Position numbers and translations under genes: made by a program
Shown: positions 1-8,106 of the stretch, piece after piece
Layout: each line of letters begins with the position of its first letter
Position numbering within the stretch: the first letter of the stretch is position 1
Assembly (NCBI RefSeq): GCF_011392125.1
Contig: NZ_JAAJBU010000010.1
Coordinates: 62,001-126,000 of the forward strand
DNA from: Flavobacterium lotistagni
Lineage (GTDB): Bacteria > Bacteroidota > Bacteroidia > Flavobacteriales > Flavobacteriaceae
Direction of reading: 5' to 3'
DNA length: 64,000 nt
The notes under the pieces: model-generated
The model's input: only the letters and a program-made list of their open reading frames with translations
Told to the model about the DNA's origin: nothing
Database searches by the model: none

Positions 1-1577
1 AAACCATGTGAAATTTCGTGACCAATCACAGCGCCAATAGCTCCATAATTTAACGCTTCATCTACACGGTAATCATACATAGGTGCTTGAAGTATTGCCG
101 CTGGGAAAACAATCTCGTTGTAGGAAGGATTGTAATAAGCATTCACGGTTTGAGGTGCCATGAACCATTCGGTTTTATCAACGGGTTTGTTGAGCTTATC
201 AATTTGGTTGTTGAAATTCCAACGCGCGAGGTTGTTCGAGTTTTCAAAGAAACTACCGCCTTCTGAAGCCGCTGTAATTTGCAATTTGGAATAATCTTTC
301 CAGTTGTCAGGATAGCCTACTTTAATAATCATCTTGTCAATTTTTTCCTGTGCTTTTACTTTTGTAGCAGCCGACATCCAAGATAGGTTGTCGATTCTGG
401 TTTTATATGCAGTAATGATATTTTTAATCATGCTTTCTGCTTTATTTTTTGCTTCGGCAGGAAACATTTTCTCTACATACAATTTACCCAAAGCTTGCCC
501 GATCGAACTATTTACGGTTTGTAAAGCTCGTTCATCAAGGGGTCGTCTTTTTTGGATGCCATTGAGCGTTTTTCCGTAAAAGTCAAAATTGGCTTCTGCT
601 ATTGCATCGGAAAGTTGCCCGGCGGTGCGGTTGAGTATAACCCATCGCATGTAAGCCTTCCAAGCATCGAGCTGGTTTTCTGTCAGGATATTGTGCAAGG
701 CAGTCATATATCTGGGCTGGGTTACAATAACCGAATTCAGATTGGTAATTCCTAAAGCAGTAAAGTATGCATTCCAATTGATGGCTGGAGTGAGTTTTTG
801 TAACTCAGTAACGGTCATTGGGTTGTATTGTTTACGGCTGTCGCGACGTTCTACACGATCCAATCTAGGCTGAGACATGGCGGTCTCCAATGCAAGAATC
901 TTTTCTGCTGCAACTGAGTTGGCTTTCATATCTGGATTCAAAAAGCCCAGCATTCGTGTTAGGTGCAACACATATTTAGCTCTTTTGTCTTTGGATTCCT
1001 TATCGTCTGCTATATAATAATCGCGATCGGGCAAACCGAGTTTTCCAGGAGCAATATTGACCGAATTCTTATTACTGTCTTTGTCATCGGCGCCAATGTA
1101 CATGGCAAAAAAACCGATGCCACCCAGAGGCTCCATTTCGGTAATTAGGGTTTGAAGATCTTGAAGGTTTTTTACCGCGTCAATCTTTGCTAGATATGGT
1201 TTTATAGGGTCAATTCCTTGTTTGTTGCGAGTCAAGGTGTCCATTACCGAAGTATATAAATTGATGGCTTTTCCTTGGTCAGTGTTGGAAGCATATTTTC
1301 CGCTGGCAGTGGCTTCCTTCAAGATTTTAGCCACCTCTTTATTGGTGTTCTCGTAGATTTCGGTCATGGTTCCCCAAGAAGTTTTGTCGCTCGGGATTTG
1401 CGTTTTATCTAGCCAACTTCCGTTGACGAAACGATAAAAATCATCTCCGGGTTTTACTTTGCGGTCCATGTCGTTGAGGTCGATTCCGGCTTTTGGGCTA
1501 TTCTGGGCCTGTACCGCTGTTCCTAGTATAAGCGCGGAAGCGATAACAATTAGAGAAGGATAAGCAATTTTTTTCAT
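1..1577 (-). CDS. M13 family metallopeptidase (neprilysin/PepO type), 3' end cut by window
   Basis: Zinc-dependent, secreted or periplasmic peptidase of the M13 family. The reading frame starts at ATG 1577 (complement) and runs off the left edge, so about 525 residues are present. It begins with a signal peptide (MKKIAYPSLIV..., ending near AQA). The zinc-binding HEISH motif falls at about residues 520-524, directly at the window edge (VIGHEISHGF). The long helical N-terminal lid region typical of M13 precedes it. The C-terminal part carrying the third zinc ligand (ExxxD) lies outside the window. It is transcribed divergently from the SCO1-like gene. The family assignment rests on the HEISH context and the overall length; the substrate is unknown. 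Confidence 0.9.
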   Translation of the reverse strand, partial: MKKIAYPSLIVIASALILGTAVQAQNSPKAGIDLNDMDRKVKPGDDFYRFVNGSWLDKTQIPSDKTSWGTMTEIYENTNKEVAKILKEATASGKYASNTDQGKAINLYTSVMDTLTRNKQGIDPIKPYLAKIDAVKNLQDLQTLITEMEPLGGIGFFAMYIGADDKDSNKNSVNIAPGKLGLPDRDYYIADDKESKDKRAKYVLHLTRMLGFLNPDMKANSVAAEKILALETAMSQPRLDRVERRDSRKQYNPMTVTELQKLTPAINWNAYFTALGITNLNSVIVTQPRYMTALHNILTENQLDAWKAYMRWVILNRTAGQLSDAIAEANFDFYGKTLNGIQKRRPLDERALQTVNSSIGQALGKLYVEKMFPAEAKNKAESMIKNIITAYKTRIDNLSWMSAATKVKAQEKIDKMIIKVGYPDNWKDYSKLQITAASEGGSFFENSNNLARWNFNNQIDKLNKPVDKTEWFMAPQTVNAYYNPSYNEIVFPAAILQAPMYDYRVDEALNYGAIGAVIGHEISHG

Positions 1578-1643
1578 TTTATTTATTTGGATTTGGATGT
1601 AAAACTAATGCTATTTTTTAAAAGGCCATAGGTCTTGATTTGC

Positions 1644-1651
1644 TACTTTTG
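1644..1651 (+). promoter_or_regulatory. Bacteroidota -7 box (TACTTTTG) for the SCO1-like gene
   Basis: TACTTTTG matches the Bacteroidota consensus TAnnTTTG and lies 16 nt before the ATG at 1668. No clear -33 TTG is seen at the usual spacing. Confidence 0.5.
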
Positions 1652-1667
1652 TTACAAATTTTGAATC

Positions 1668-2336
1668 ATGCTAGATTTTTTGAAGAAATTCCGGATTTTC
1701 TTCGGAATTATGGGTGTTTTTTCGGTGCTCTGCATCGGGTTGTTTTACATGGCGCTGAAGCCCAAAAAGACATTGCCGATTTTTAACCCGGCCGATGTCA
1801 ACCCTGAATTGGTAGATAGTACCATGCAATATGTAGAGAAGTACCATACCATTGCCGACTTTTCTTTCACCAATCAAAATGGCAAAACCATAACCCAAAA
1901 AGATTATGAAGGTAAAGTGTATGTGGCCGATTTTTTCTTCACTACTTGCGGTTCAATTTGCCCGATTATGACTACCAACATGATGGATGTACAAAAGGCT
2001 TTTTTGAATGATCCAAGGGTGATGATTTTGTCGCACACGGTTTTCCCGGAAACGGATTCTGTACCGGTTCTAAAGAAGTACGCTACTGAAAAAGGCGTTG
2101 ACGATAAAAAGTGGAATTTGGTTACCGGCGATAAAAAGCAAATTTATGCCATGGCGCGCAAGTCTTATCTGGCGGTCAAACTCGGCAAACCTTCGGAACT
2201 TTACGACATGGTACATACCGAGAACTTTGTGTTGGTCGACTCCAAACGCCGTGTTCGAGGTTTTTACGACGGCACAAAAAAAGAAGAAGTTCAAAGACTA
2301 ATTGACGATATCCATTGGCTTTTAGAAGAAGAATAA
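1668..2336 (+). CDS. SCO1/SenC/PrrC family copper-binding protein
   Basis: Membrane-anchored thioredoxin-fold protein of the SCO family, which delivers copper to the CuA site of cytochrome oxidase or handles copper and thiol redox. One N-terminal membrane segment lies at about residues 10-30. The copper site is visible: CGSIC (Cys94 and Cys98, family CxxxC) and His183 in MVHTENF. The length of 222 aa is usual. It stands alone, 82 nt before the feo operon, and diverges from the M13 peptidase gene. No oxidase genes are in the window, so its partner is inferred from the family only. Confidence 0.9.
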   Translation: MLDFLKKFRIFFGIMGVFSVLCIGLFYMALKPKKTLPIFNPADVNPELVDSTMQYVEKYHTIADFSFTNQNGKTITQKDYEGKVYVADFFFTTCGSICPIMTTNMMDVQKAFLNDPRVMILSHTVFPETDSVPVLKKYATEKGVDDKKWNLVTGDKKQIYAMARKSYLAVKLGKPSELYDMVHTENFVLVDSKRRVRGFYDGTKKEEVQRLIDDIHWLLEEE

Positions 2337-2356
2337 AATTTGATTAAATGTTGTCG

Positions 2357-2392
2357 TTTTGCGGCGATAATCCAATTTAATCTTTACTTTTG
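2357..2392 (+). promoter_or_regulatory. Promoter of the feo operon (TTTTG, 23 nt, TACTTTTG)
   Basis: The -7 box TACTTTTG at 2385-2392 has a TTTTG at 2357-2361 upstream, a spacing at the upper end for this phylum. I looked for a DtxR-like TTAGG palindrome here, like the one at mntH, and did not find one. Confidence 0.5.
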
Positions 2393-2417
2393 CAATCTTA
2401 ATTCAATCTAAATAAGC

Positions 2418-2657
2418 TTGCCAACGATTGCCCATTTACGCAAAGGCGAAAAAGCAACCATCGATGATTTTGAGGTGGAAGAAATTCCGTTAAAATTACT
2501 CGAAATGGGCTGCTTGCCGGGTAATTCAGTCGAACTCATTCAGATTGCGCCCTTTGGCGATCCGCTGTATTTGAACATCAACGGCGCTTATGTGTCGATT
2601 CGGGTAGAAACGGCGCAAAAGATAAAAATTGACCGGATTCAAAACCCTGAATCATGA
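2418..2657 (+). CDS. feoA: Ferrous iron transport protein A (FeoA)
   Basis: Small cytosolic SH3-like protein that supports the FeoB ferrous-iron channel. The 79 aa cover the FeoA domain (hydrophobic strand pattern, LLEMGCLPGNSVELI). The start is a TTG at 2418: an in-frame TAA lies at 2409-2411 and no ATG or GTG occurs between it and the conserved N-terminus (PTIAHLRKGEKA), so TTG is the only plausible start. The stop overlaps the feoB ATG by 4 nt (ATGA), which indicates translational coupling. The weak start codon may keep FeoA and FeoB low. Confidence 0.9.
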   Translation: MPTIAHLRKGEKATIDDFEVEEIPLKLLEMGCLPGNSVELIQIAPFGDPLYLNINGAYVSIRVETAQKIKIDRIQNPES

Positions 2658-4756
2658 CGGCCAAACAAATTCTCAACGTAGCGCTCATCGGAAATCCGAA
2701 CACCGGAAAAACTTCGGTATTTAATCAGCTTACCGGTTTGAACCAACAAGTGGGCAATTATCCCGGGATTACCGTGGAGAAGAAAATGGGCTTCTGCAAA
2801 TTGCCTTACAACTTCAAGGCAAACATTTTAGATTTACCCGGAACTTATAGCCTGAACGCAAGTTCCATCGATGAAAACGTGGTCATTGAAATGCTGTTGA
2901 ATAAAAACGACCATTTGTATCCCGATGTGGTTTTGTTGGTGACCGATGTGGAGAATCTCAAGCGAAATTTGCTGCTGTTCACTCAAATTAAAGATTTAGA
3001 GTTGCCGACAATTCTGGTCATCAATATGGCCGACCGCATGAAATCTAAAGGCATTAGTTTGGATATTGCGTTTCTGGAAGATCAATTAAAAACCAAAATT
3101 GCACTGGTAAGTTCACGCAAAGGCCATGGCATCGAGGCTTTGAAAGAGCTTATTGTCAATTATAAATCACTCTCGACCGAGCCTTGCTTGAACGCCTCGA
3201 GCATTGATCCGGTGTATTTCGATAGTTTGCGCAAAACCTTTCCGAACCAGTTGCTATACAAACTTTGGCTCGTGATTACGCAAGATGTGAATTTCCTGAA
3301 CCTCGAGCGCAACGAAATCCGCAGCAGGCATACGCGTTCGCATGCCGATTTGAAACGGTTACAACAGAAAGAAACCATCAAGCGCTACCAATTCATCAAT
3401 GATGTTTTAAAACAAGGCCAAACCATCGACCGCGAGAAAGCCACCGATTTCAGAAGCCGTCTAGATAGAGTGCTGACGCATCGTTTTTGGGGCTACGTGA
3501 TTTTTTTCATGATACTGGCCGTGATTTTCCAATCAATTTTCAATTGGTCTAAAATCCCGATGGACTTTATCGACACCACTTTTGCCAACCTGAGCAACAG
3601 TGCTGCGCAAAATATGCCTCCAGGCGTGTTGACCAACTTGATTTCGCAAGGCATTATTCCGGGCATCGGCGGGATTTTAATTTTCATTCCGCAGATTGCC
3701 TTTCTGTTTATGTTCATTTCGATTCTCGAAGAAAGCGGTTATATGAGCCGCGTGGTTTTTTTGATGGATAAGATTATGCGCCGATTTGGGCTCTCCGGCA
3801 AAAGCGTTGTTCCGCTGATTTCAGGAACGGCTTGTGCGATTCCGGCCATTATGGCGACCCGAAATATCGAGAATTGGAAAGAAAGACTCATTACGATTTT
3901 GGTCACGCCATTCACCACTTGTTCTGCGCGGTTGCCTGTTTATGCCATCATTATTGCGTTGGTGATTCCCGATCAATATGTGTTTGGCATTGTGAATTTG
4001 CAAGGGTTGACCTTAATGTTACTCTATTTGGTAGGGTTTACTATGGCGGTTTTTGCAGCTTATGTGCTCAACAAAATACTAAAGATCCAAAGCAAAACTT
4101 ATTTTGTAGTGGAAATGCCGAACTACAAATTACCGCTGTTCAAAAACGTATTTATCAATGTCGTAGAAAAAACCAAGGCATTTGTTTTCGGTGCCGGAAA
4201 AATCATCTTGTCGATTTCCATTATTTTGTGGTTTTTGGCTTCGAATGGCTCGGGTGAGAATTTCAACCAAGCCGAGAAAATTGTTTTTGAACAACACCGC
4301 GAGAAACCTTTGTCTAATGAAGAATTCTCCAACGCGGTCGCCTCGCAGAAGTTAGAAAATTCCTATATCGGACAGATGGGGAAAACCATTGAACCGCTGA
4401 TTTCGCCTTTGGGTTACGATTGGAAAATAGGCATTGCTGTGATCAGTTCGTTTGCTGCGCGCGAAGTTTTTGTAGGCACTTTGGCCACCATTTACAGCGT
4501 AGGCGATACCGACAGTGAAGACACCATCAAAGACAAAATGAAAGCCGAGACCAATGATGAAACCGGCGAGAAAGTGTTCAGCTTCGCCACCGGAATTTCG
4601 CTGCTTTTGTTTTATGCTTTTGCGATGCAGTGCGCCAGTACATTAGCCATCACAAAAAAAGAAACCAATTCCTGGAAATGGCCTGCGGTGCAACTCGTTT
4701 TAATGAGCGGATTGGCTTATATCATTGCATTGACGGCATACCAACTACTCAAATAA
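2654..4756 (+). CDS. feoB: Ferrous iron transporter FeoB
   Basis: GTP-dependent Fe(II) importer of the cytoplasmic membrane, 700 aa. The N-terminal G domain shows G1 GNPNTGKT (13-20), G3 DLPG (60-63), G4 NMAD (124-127) and G5 near SSRKGHG (153-159). The membrane part follows, with two Gate regions; CSARLPVY is the conserved Cys-containing gate motif, and a second gate near VLWFLASNG follows. The extended loop (GENFNQAEKIVFEQ...) is typical of Bacteroidota FeoB. It overlaps feoA by 4 nt and is followed 19 nt later by a small Cys-rich membrane protein gene, so the operon is feoA-feoB-orf41. Confidence 0.97.
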   Translation: MTAKQILNVALIGNPNTGKTSVFNQLTGLNQQVGNYPGITVEKKMGFCKLPYNFKANILDLPGTYSLNASSIDENVVIEMLLNKNDHLYPDVVLLVTDVENLKRNLLLFTQIKDLELPTILVINMADRMKSKGISLDIAFLEDQLKTKIALVSSRKGHGIEALKELIVNYKSLSTEPCLNASSIDPVYFDSLRKTFPNQLLYKLWLVITQDVNFLNLERNEIRSRHTRSHADLKRLQQKETIKRYQFINDVLKQGQTIDREKATDFRSRLDRVLTHRFWGYVIFFMILAVIFQSIFNWSKIPMDFIDTTFANLSNSAAQNMPPGVLTNLISQGIIPGIGGILIFIPQIAFLFMFISILEESGYMSRVVFLMDKIMRRFGLSGKSVVPLISGTACAIPAIMATRNIENWKERLITILVTPFTTCSARLPVYAIIIALVIPDQYVFGIVNLQGLTLMLLYLVGFTMAVFAAYVLNKILKIQSKTYFVVEMPNYKLPLFKNVFINVVEKTKAFVFGAGKIILSISIILWFLASNGSGENFNQAEKIVFEQHREKPLSNEEFSNAVASQKLENSYIGQMGKTIEPLISPLGYDWKIGIAVISSFAAREVFVGTLATIYSVGDTDSEDTIKDKMKAETNDETGEKVFSFATGISLLLFYAFAMQCASTLAITKKETNSWKWPAVQLVLMSGLAYIIALTAYQLLK

Positions 4757-4775
4757 AATTCGTGTTTCATCCCAC

Positions 4776-4901
4776 ATGCTACAACAAATCATAGCTTATA
4801 TCATCCTTGGTTTTGCCATCGTTTTCTTGGCTCAGAAGTTCTTTTTAAAAAAGAAAAAATCCGGAAAGAACTGTGGCCCGGATGATTGCGGCTGTAACTA
4901 A
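4776..4901 (+). CDS. FeoB-associated Cys-rich membrane protein (41 aa)
   Basis: Start ATG 4776, stop TAA 4899-4901. The 41-aa product has one membrane helix (IIAYIILGFAIVFLAQKFF), then a Lys-rich stretch and a C-terminal cysteine cluster (NCGPDDCGCN, three Cys). This layout (one TM, basic linker, CxxxxCxC end) matches the small FeoB-associated family that follows feoB in many bacteria; it may bind Fe or assist FeoB. Its stop codon abuts the stop of the convergent gene at 4902 with no spacer. Family assignment is by position and layout. Confidence 0.8.
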   Translation: MLQQIIAYIILGFAIVFLAQKFFLKKKKSGKNCGPDDCGCN

Positions 4902-5327
4902 TTACGGGTTGATTGCCACTTTGATCACGTAACTTTTAGGATTGATCTTCACTTCATTTTTTGGATAAGGAAATAAAGTCACACTTTTGATTTTTTCAAT
5001 CGGAATCGAAAGTTGTTCGGCAATCCATTGTTTGTTTTCGTCTTGGGTTTTGGGCGAGAAAGTCAGGATTTGCTCGTCATTCCATTTGCCTTTTTTGTAT
5101 ACGGAAATGTTGGCTTGGGCTTCTCCGGGCCAAATGCAATCGGTACCTTCAGGGCAACGCGCATCGGATATGACTTTTTTCAAGAACAATTGGGTTCCGG
5201 TTTTTTTGAGCGTTTTGGTTTGGGTAATCGTAAAATCTGCCAGTTTGGGTTTTTTGCTTTTCTTTTTTTGTGCCGACACCGACAAACAGCACAAACTTAG
5301 CAATATGAGGATCAATTTGTTTTTCAT
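4902..5327 (-). CDS. Small secreted protein with a C-P-(x)4-C-x-W-x-G motif, function unknown
   Basis: 141 aa with a clear signal peptide (MKNKLILILLSLCCLSVSAQ), a Lys-rich linker, then a beta-rich domain. I do not know the function. The core carries SDARCPEGTDCIWPGEA, a motif I have seen in small exported proteins of Bacteroidota; the two Cys could form a disulfide. It sits between the feo operon (convergent) and the mntR-type regulator (same strand, 45 nt upstream), so a link to metal stress is possible but only inferred from position. Confidence 0.7.
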   Translation of the reverse strand: MKNKLILILLSLCCLSVSAQKKKSKKPKLADFTITQTKTLKKTGTQLFLKKVISDARCPEGTDCIWPGEAQANISVYKKGKWNDEQILTFSPKTQDENKQWIAEQLSIPIEKIKSVTLFPYPKNEVKINPKSYVIKVAINP

Positions 5328-5372
5328 AGCTTTAATGTGGATTTGGATTTCTTACGGCGAAGCGGCCTTATT

Positions 5373-6026
5373 TTATATCAGTTTCACGTAAAGGTTGCTC
5401 GCGATTTTGTGTGAAATCACGATTTGTCGCTGTTCGATTTCGATTTTTAAAGATAAGTCAAATTCTTCTTCAGACAACATTTTGATTTGGGTTCCGAGTG
5501 CGATTTTGTTGTTGTCGAGGTATTTTAAGAAAGCCGCTGAAGAATCTTTAACACCCACACATTGACAATCTTGTCCGGGCAATACTTCGCTGAGCAATAC
5601 TTTCTCGATGGCAATCACTTTACCGCTGCGGTCCGGAATAGGATCGCCGTGCGGATCTTTGGTCGGGTTGCCCAAAAAGTCGTCGAGGCGGTTGATGAGT
5701 TGCTCTGATTTGATGTGTTCGAGTTGCTCGGCCACATCGTGTACTTCATCCCAAGCGAATTGGAGTTTGTCTACCAGAAAAACTTCCCAAAGCCGGTGTT
5801 TGCGCACAATCATTTTGGCGGCGAGCAAACCTTTCTGAGTCAGGGAAACACCTTGGTATTTTTTGTAGTTCACCCAATCTTTATCAGACAATTTCTTGAG
5901 CATATCGGTCACCGAAGACGCCTTGGTTTCCATTTTTTCGGCAATGGCGTTGGTGCTCACTTCACTGCCGCTGGCCGCAGTCAGGTGATAAATCGTTTTG
6001 AGGTAATTTTCTTCGGATAAGGTCAT
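5373..6026 (-). CDS. DtxR/MntR family metal-dependent transcriptional regulator
   Basis: Iron- or manganese-sensing repressor, 217 aa. The N-terminal winged HTH (SEENYLKTIYHL..., VSTNAIAEKM, SSVTDMLKKL) is followed by the metal-binding dimerization domain (IVRKHRLWEVFL, VHDVAEQLEHI with His and Glu ligands) and a C-terminal FeoA/SH3-like domain. I take ATG 6026 as the start. The in-frame TTG at 6050 lies inside a perfect -7 box (TATCTTTG), so it would be upstream of or at the transcription start. The gene lies beside mntH and near feo, and a DtxR-like palindrome occurs at 8081-8096, so mntH is its likely target. Confidence 0.88.
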   Translation of the reverse strand: MTLSEENYLKTIYHLTAASGSEVSTNAIAEKMETKASSVTDMLKKLSDKDWVNYKKYQGVSLTQKGLLAAKMIVRKHRLWEVFLVDKLQFAWDEVHDVAEQLEHIKSEQLINRLDDFLGNPTKDPHGDPIPDRSGKVIAIEKVLLSEVLPGQDCQCVGVKDSSAAFLKYLDNNKIALGTQIKMLSEEEFDLSLKIEIEQRQIVISHKIASNLYVKLI

Positions 6027-6047
6027 CGGCTCAGATTTTTTGCTAGC

Positions 6048-6055
6048 CAAAGATA
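6048..6055 (-). promoter_or_regulatory. -7 box (TATCTTTG) of the DtxR-family gene
   Basis: A perfect TAnnTTTG match on the minus strand, 21 nt before ATG 6026. It decides the start choice because it overlaps the alternative TTG start. Confidence 0.55.
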
Positions 6056-6078
6056 CGATTTCAATTCGAATGCGATTG

Positions 6079-6157
6079 CCCTAGCCCTGATGACAGCGGC
6101 ATCCTTTTCAAGCCTGCAAGGATTGTAAAGATAAAGCGGACAGCAGGTTCCCGGCTT
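6079..6157 (-). repeat. Structured intergenic repeat, copy A (3' of mntH)
   Basis: Read in the sense of mntH, this starts next to the stop codon with GCCGGGAACCTGCTGTCCGC and ends with GCCGCTGTCATCAGGGCTAG. The same ends occur at 18252-18326, 26771-26852 and, more diverged, 58898-58982. The middle carries a short hairpin (CCTT...AAGG). It is a non-coding repeat family; the biochemical role is unknown. Confidence 0.8.
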
Positions 6158-8029
6158 CTAATACTTAATCAAAAACAGCGGAATCTTAATTTCATGACGC
6201 ACTTTATCGACGGTGGTACCAAACAACAAATCCTTGAACGTATGGTGGCCGTGCGTGCCCATGATAAGCATATCGAAATCGCGGCTGTTGATGAAATCGG
6301 AAATGGCCTTGCCCGGTTTGCCAAAGCCCAGTTTGGTCGTGACCTGATAGCCTTTCTCGGAGAGCATCTGGAAATATTCGTGCAGGAGTTGCTCGTCGAT
6401 AGTGGTTTCGTGGTCTTTTATAGTGCTGCCATACATCATCGCACCTACGGTTTCTACAATATGGATTAAGGTGTAATGCGCGTCTTTGCCTCCAAGCGAA
6501 ATGGCGTGTTGCAGTGCTTTTTCATCTGCGGCCGAGAAGTCAACCGTGACTGCTATTTTTTTGGTGGTGAGATTCTCGAACGAAGACAGCCTCAGTGCAA
6601 AATGGTGCGGCGAATGGTTCTCGATGCGCTGTCGGGCCTTGACCAAAAACGGTTGAAAGACAATGTAAAGCAACAGCACCAGAAAACCAAAGGCCAAAGG
6701 AACTACTGTAAGCCAAAGCACAATCGGATTTTCGGAAGTTTCGAGCCAGCCTTTGATTTCGTCAAACACTAATTTAGCATTGAGCGAAACGATAATCGAG
6801 GCAATAATCCAGGCGGCGATTCTAGTCGCGGTACTAATGTGAAAACCTTTCATTTTCGATTCGTCGCTCACGAAATGGATCAGCGGAATAATCGCAAAAC
6901 CAAGCTGTAAACTCAGAATGACTTGACTGAAAATCAGCATCTTTCCGGTCACGCTTTCGCCATAAACCAGAATGACAATCACGGCCGGAACAATCGCAAT
7001 GAGGCGCGTGATGATGCGGCGAACCCAAGGTTGGATGCGCAGGTTGAGGTAACCTTCCATGACGATTTGCCCGGCTAAAGTTCCGGTAATGGTCGAGCTT
7101 TGTCCGGCGGCAATCAATGCGACTGCAAATAAAATCGGAGCCCATTTTGTACCTAAGATTGGCTCCAGAAAACGATGCGCATCTTGAATTTCGGCTACTT
7201 CGAACATGCCGTTTTTATAGAATGTAGCAGCGGCCAGGATCAGAATGGCAGCATTGACGAAGAAGGCGAGGTTCAGTGCAATGGTACTGTCGATAAAATT
7301 GTACTTCAACGCTTGTTTGATGCCGCTGGGGCTTCGGTCGAATTTTCGCGTTTGCACCAATGAAGAATGCAGATAAAGATTGTGTGGCATGACCGTGGCA
7401 CCGATGATTCCGATGGCGATATACAAAGCGGTTTCGTCGGGTAAGGAAGGCACTAATCCGCCAATGATTTTCGGAAGTTCAGGTTGGGCGAAAATCATCT
7501 CGCAGATAAACGAAAGCCCAATGATGGAAACCAAAGTAATAATGAAGGCTTCCATTTTGCGAATGCCTTTATTGATTAGGAAGAGCAACAAAAAAGTGTC
7601 TAAAACCGTAATCATCACACCTTGAATTAGTGGTAATCCGAACAAAAGATTGATTCCGATGGCCATTCCGAGCACTTCGGCCAAATCACAGGCAGCAATA
7701 GCAATTTCGGCCAAGAAATACAAAATATAGTTCACGTAGCGCGAGTAAGTTTCCCTAGATGCTTGGGCGAGATCACGCTGGGTAACAATACCCAAACGCG
7801 CACTCAAACTTTGCAGCAACAGCGCCATGATGTTACTCATGAGCAACACCCAAATGAGCGCGTAACCAAATTGACTTCCTCCGGCAATATCGGTCGCCCA
7901 GTTGCCCGGATCCATATAACCGACACTGATGAGGTAAGCCGGGCCAAAGAAAGCCAAGATTTTTCTGAAAACTGAGGTTTTGTTTTGCGTCGAGACGGAT
8001 TGATTGACTTCTTCCAAAGAGGTATTCAT
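6158..8029 (-). CDS. mntH: Nramp (MntH) divalent metal transporter fused to a C-terminal UspA domain
   Basis: Proton-coupled Mn(II)/Fe(II) importer, 623 aa. Nramp motifs: DPGN in TM1 (about residue 40) and MPHNLYLHS in TM6 (about 214), both metal-binding. About 11 membrane segments run to about residue 460. The last ~150 residues form a universal stress protein domain (KKIAVTVDFSAADEKAL...), with the nucleotide-binding pattern G-x2-G-x9-G-T visible in GTHGHHTFKDLLFGTT. A standard MntH is about 410-450 aa, so this is a true fusion. Start: ATG 8029, with a GTG at 8032 as alternative. The promoter carries a DtxR-like operator. The Usp part may tune transport by ATP binding (inference). Confidence 0.92.
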   Translation of the reverse strand: MNTSLEEVNQSVSTQNKTSVFRKILAFFGPAYLISVGYMDPGNWATDIAGGSQFGYALIWVLLMSNIMALLLQSLSARLGIVTQRDLAQASRETYSRYVNYILYFLAEIAIAACDLAEVLGMAIGINLLFGLPLIQGVMITVLDTFLLLFLINKGIRKMEAFIITLVSIIGLSFICEMIFAQPELPKIIGGLVPSLPDETALYIAIGIIGATVMPHNLYLHSSLVQTRKFDRSPSGIKQALKYNFIDSTIALNLAFFVNAAILILAAATFYKNGMFEVAEIQDAHRFLEPILGTKWAPILFAVALIAAGQSSTITGTLAGQIVMEGYLNLRIQPWVRRIITRLIAIVPAVIVILVYGESVTGKMLIFSQVILSLQLGFAIIPLIHFVSDESKMKGFHISTATRIAAWIIASIIVSLNAKLVFDEIKGWLETSENPIVLWLTVVPLAFGFLVLLLYIVFQPFLVKARQRIENHSPHHFALRLSSFENLTTKKIAVTVDFSAADEKALQHAISLGGKDAHYTLIHIVETVGAMMYGSTIKDHETTIDEQLLHEYFQMLSEKGYQVTTKLGFGKPGKAISDFINSRDFDMLIMGTHGHHTFKDLLFGTTVDKVRHEIKIPLFLIKY

Positions 8030-8043
8030 CACATTTTTTTGAG

Positions 8044-8051
8044 CAAATATA
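8044..8051 (-). promoter_or_regulatory. -7 box (TATATTTG) of mntH
   Basis: Perfect TAnnTTTG on the minus strand, 14 nt before ATG 8029. The expected -33 position falls on the TTTAGG half-site at 8065-8070, so repressor binding there would block mntH. Confidence 0.5.
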
Positions 8052-8060
8052 AAAATAAAT

Positions 8061-8096
8061 TTGATTTAGGTAAATATATTTTTAGGTTTGTCTAAA
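8061..8096 (+). promoter_or_regulatory. Promoter with overlapping DtxR/MntR-like operator between mntH and the outer-membrane gene
   Basis: TTTAGGTTTGTCTAAA at 8081-8096 is a near-palindrome (TTTAG...CTAAA) like the classic DtxR operator core TTAGGTTAGCCTAA. A second TTTAGG lies 16 bp upstream at 8065-8070. A plus-strand promoter TTG (8061-8063), 19 nt, TAGGTTTG (8083-8090) overlaps the palindrome exactly. The site thus sits where a DtxR-family repressor could shut off both divergent genes. Binding is inferred from the pattern and from the regulator gene next door. Confidence 0.65.
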
Positions 8097-8106
8097 ATTT
8101 ATCAAC

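Noticed and set aside
2337..2417. DtxR/Fur-type operator before feoA
   Set aside because: No TTAGG/CCTAA or Fur-like palindrome found in this gap.
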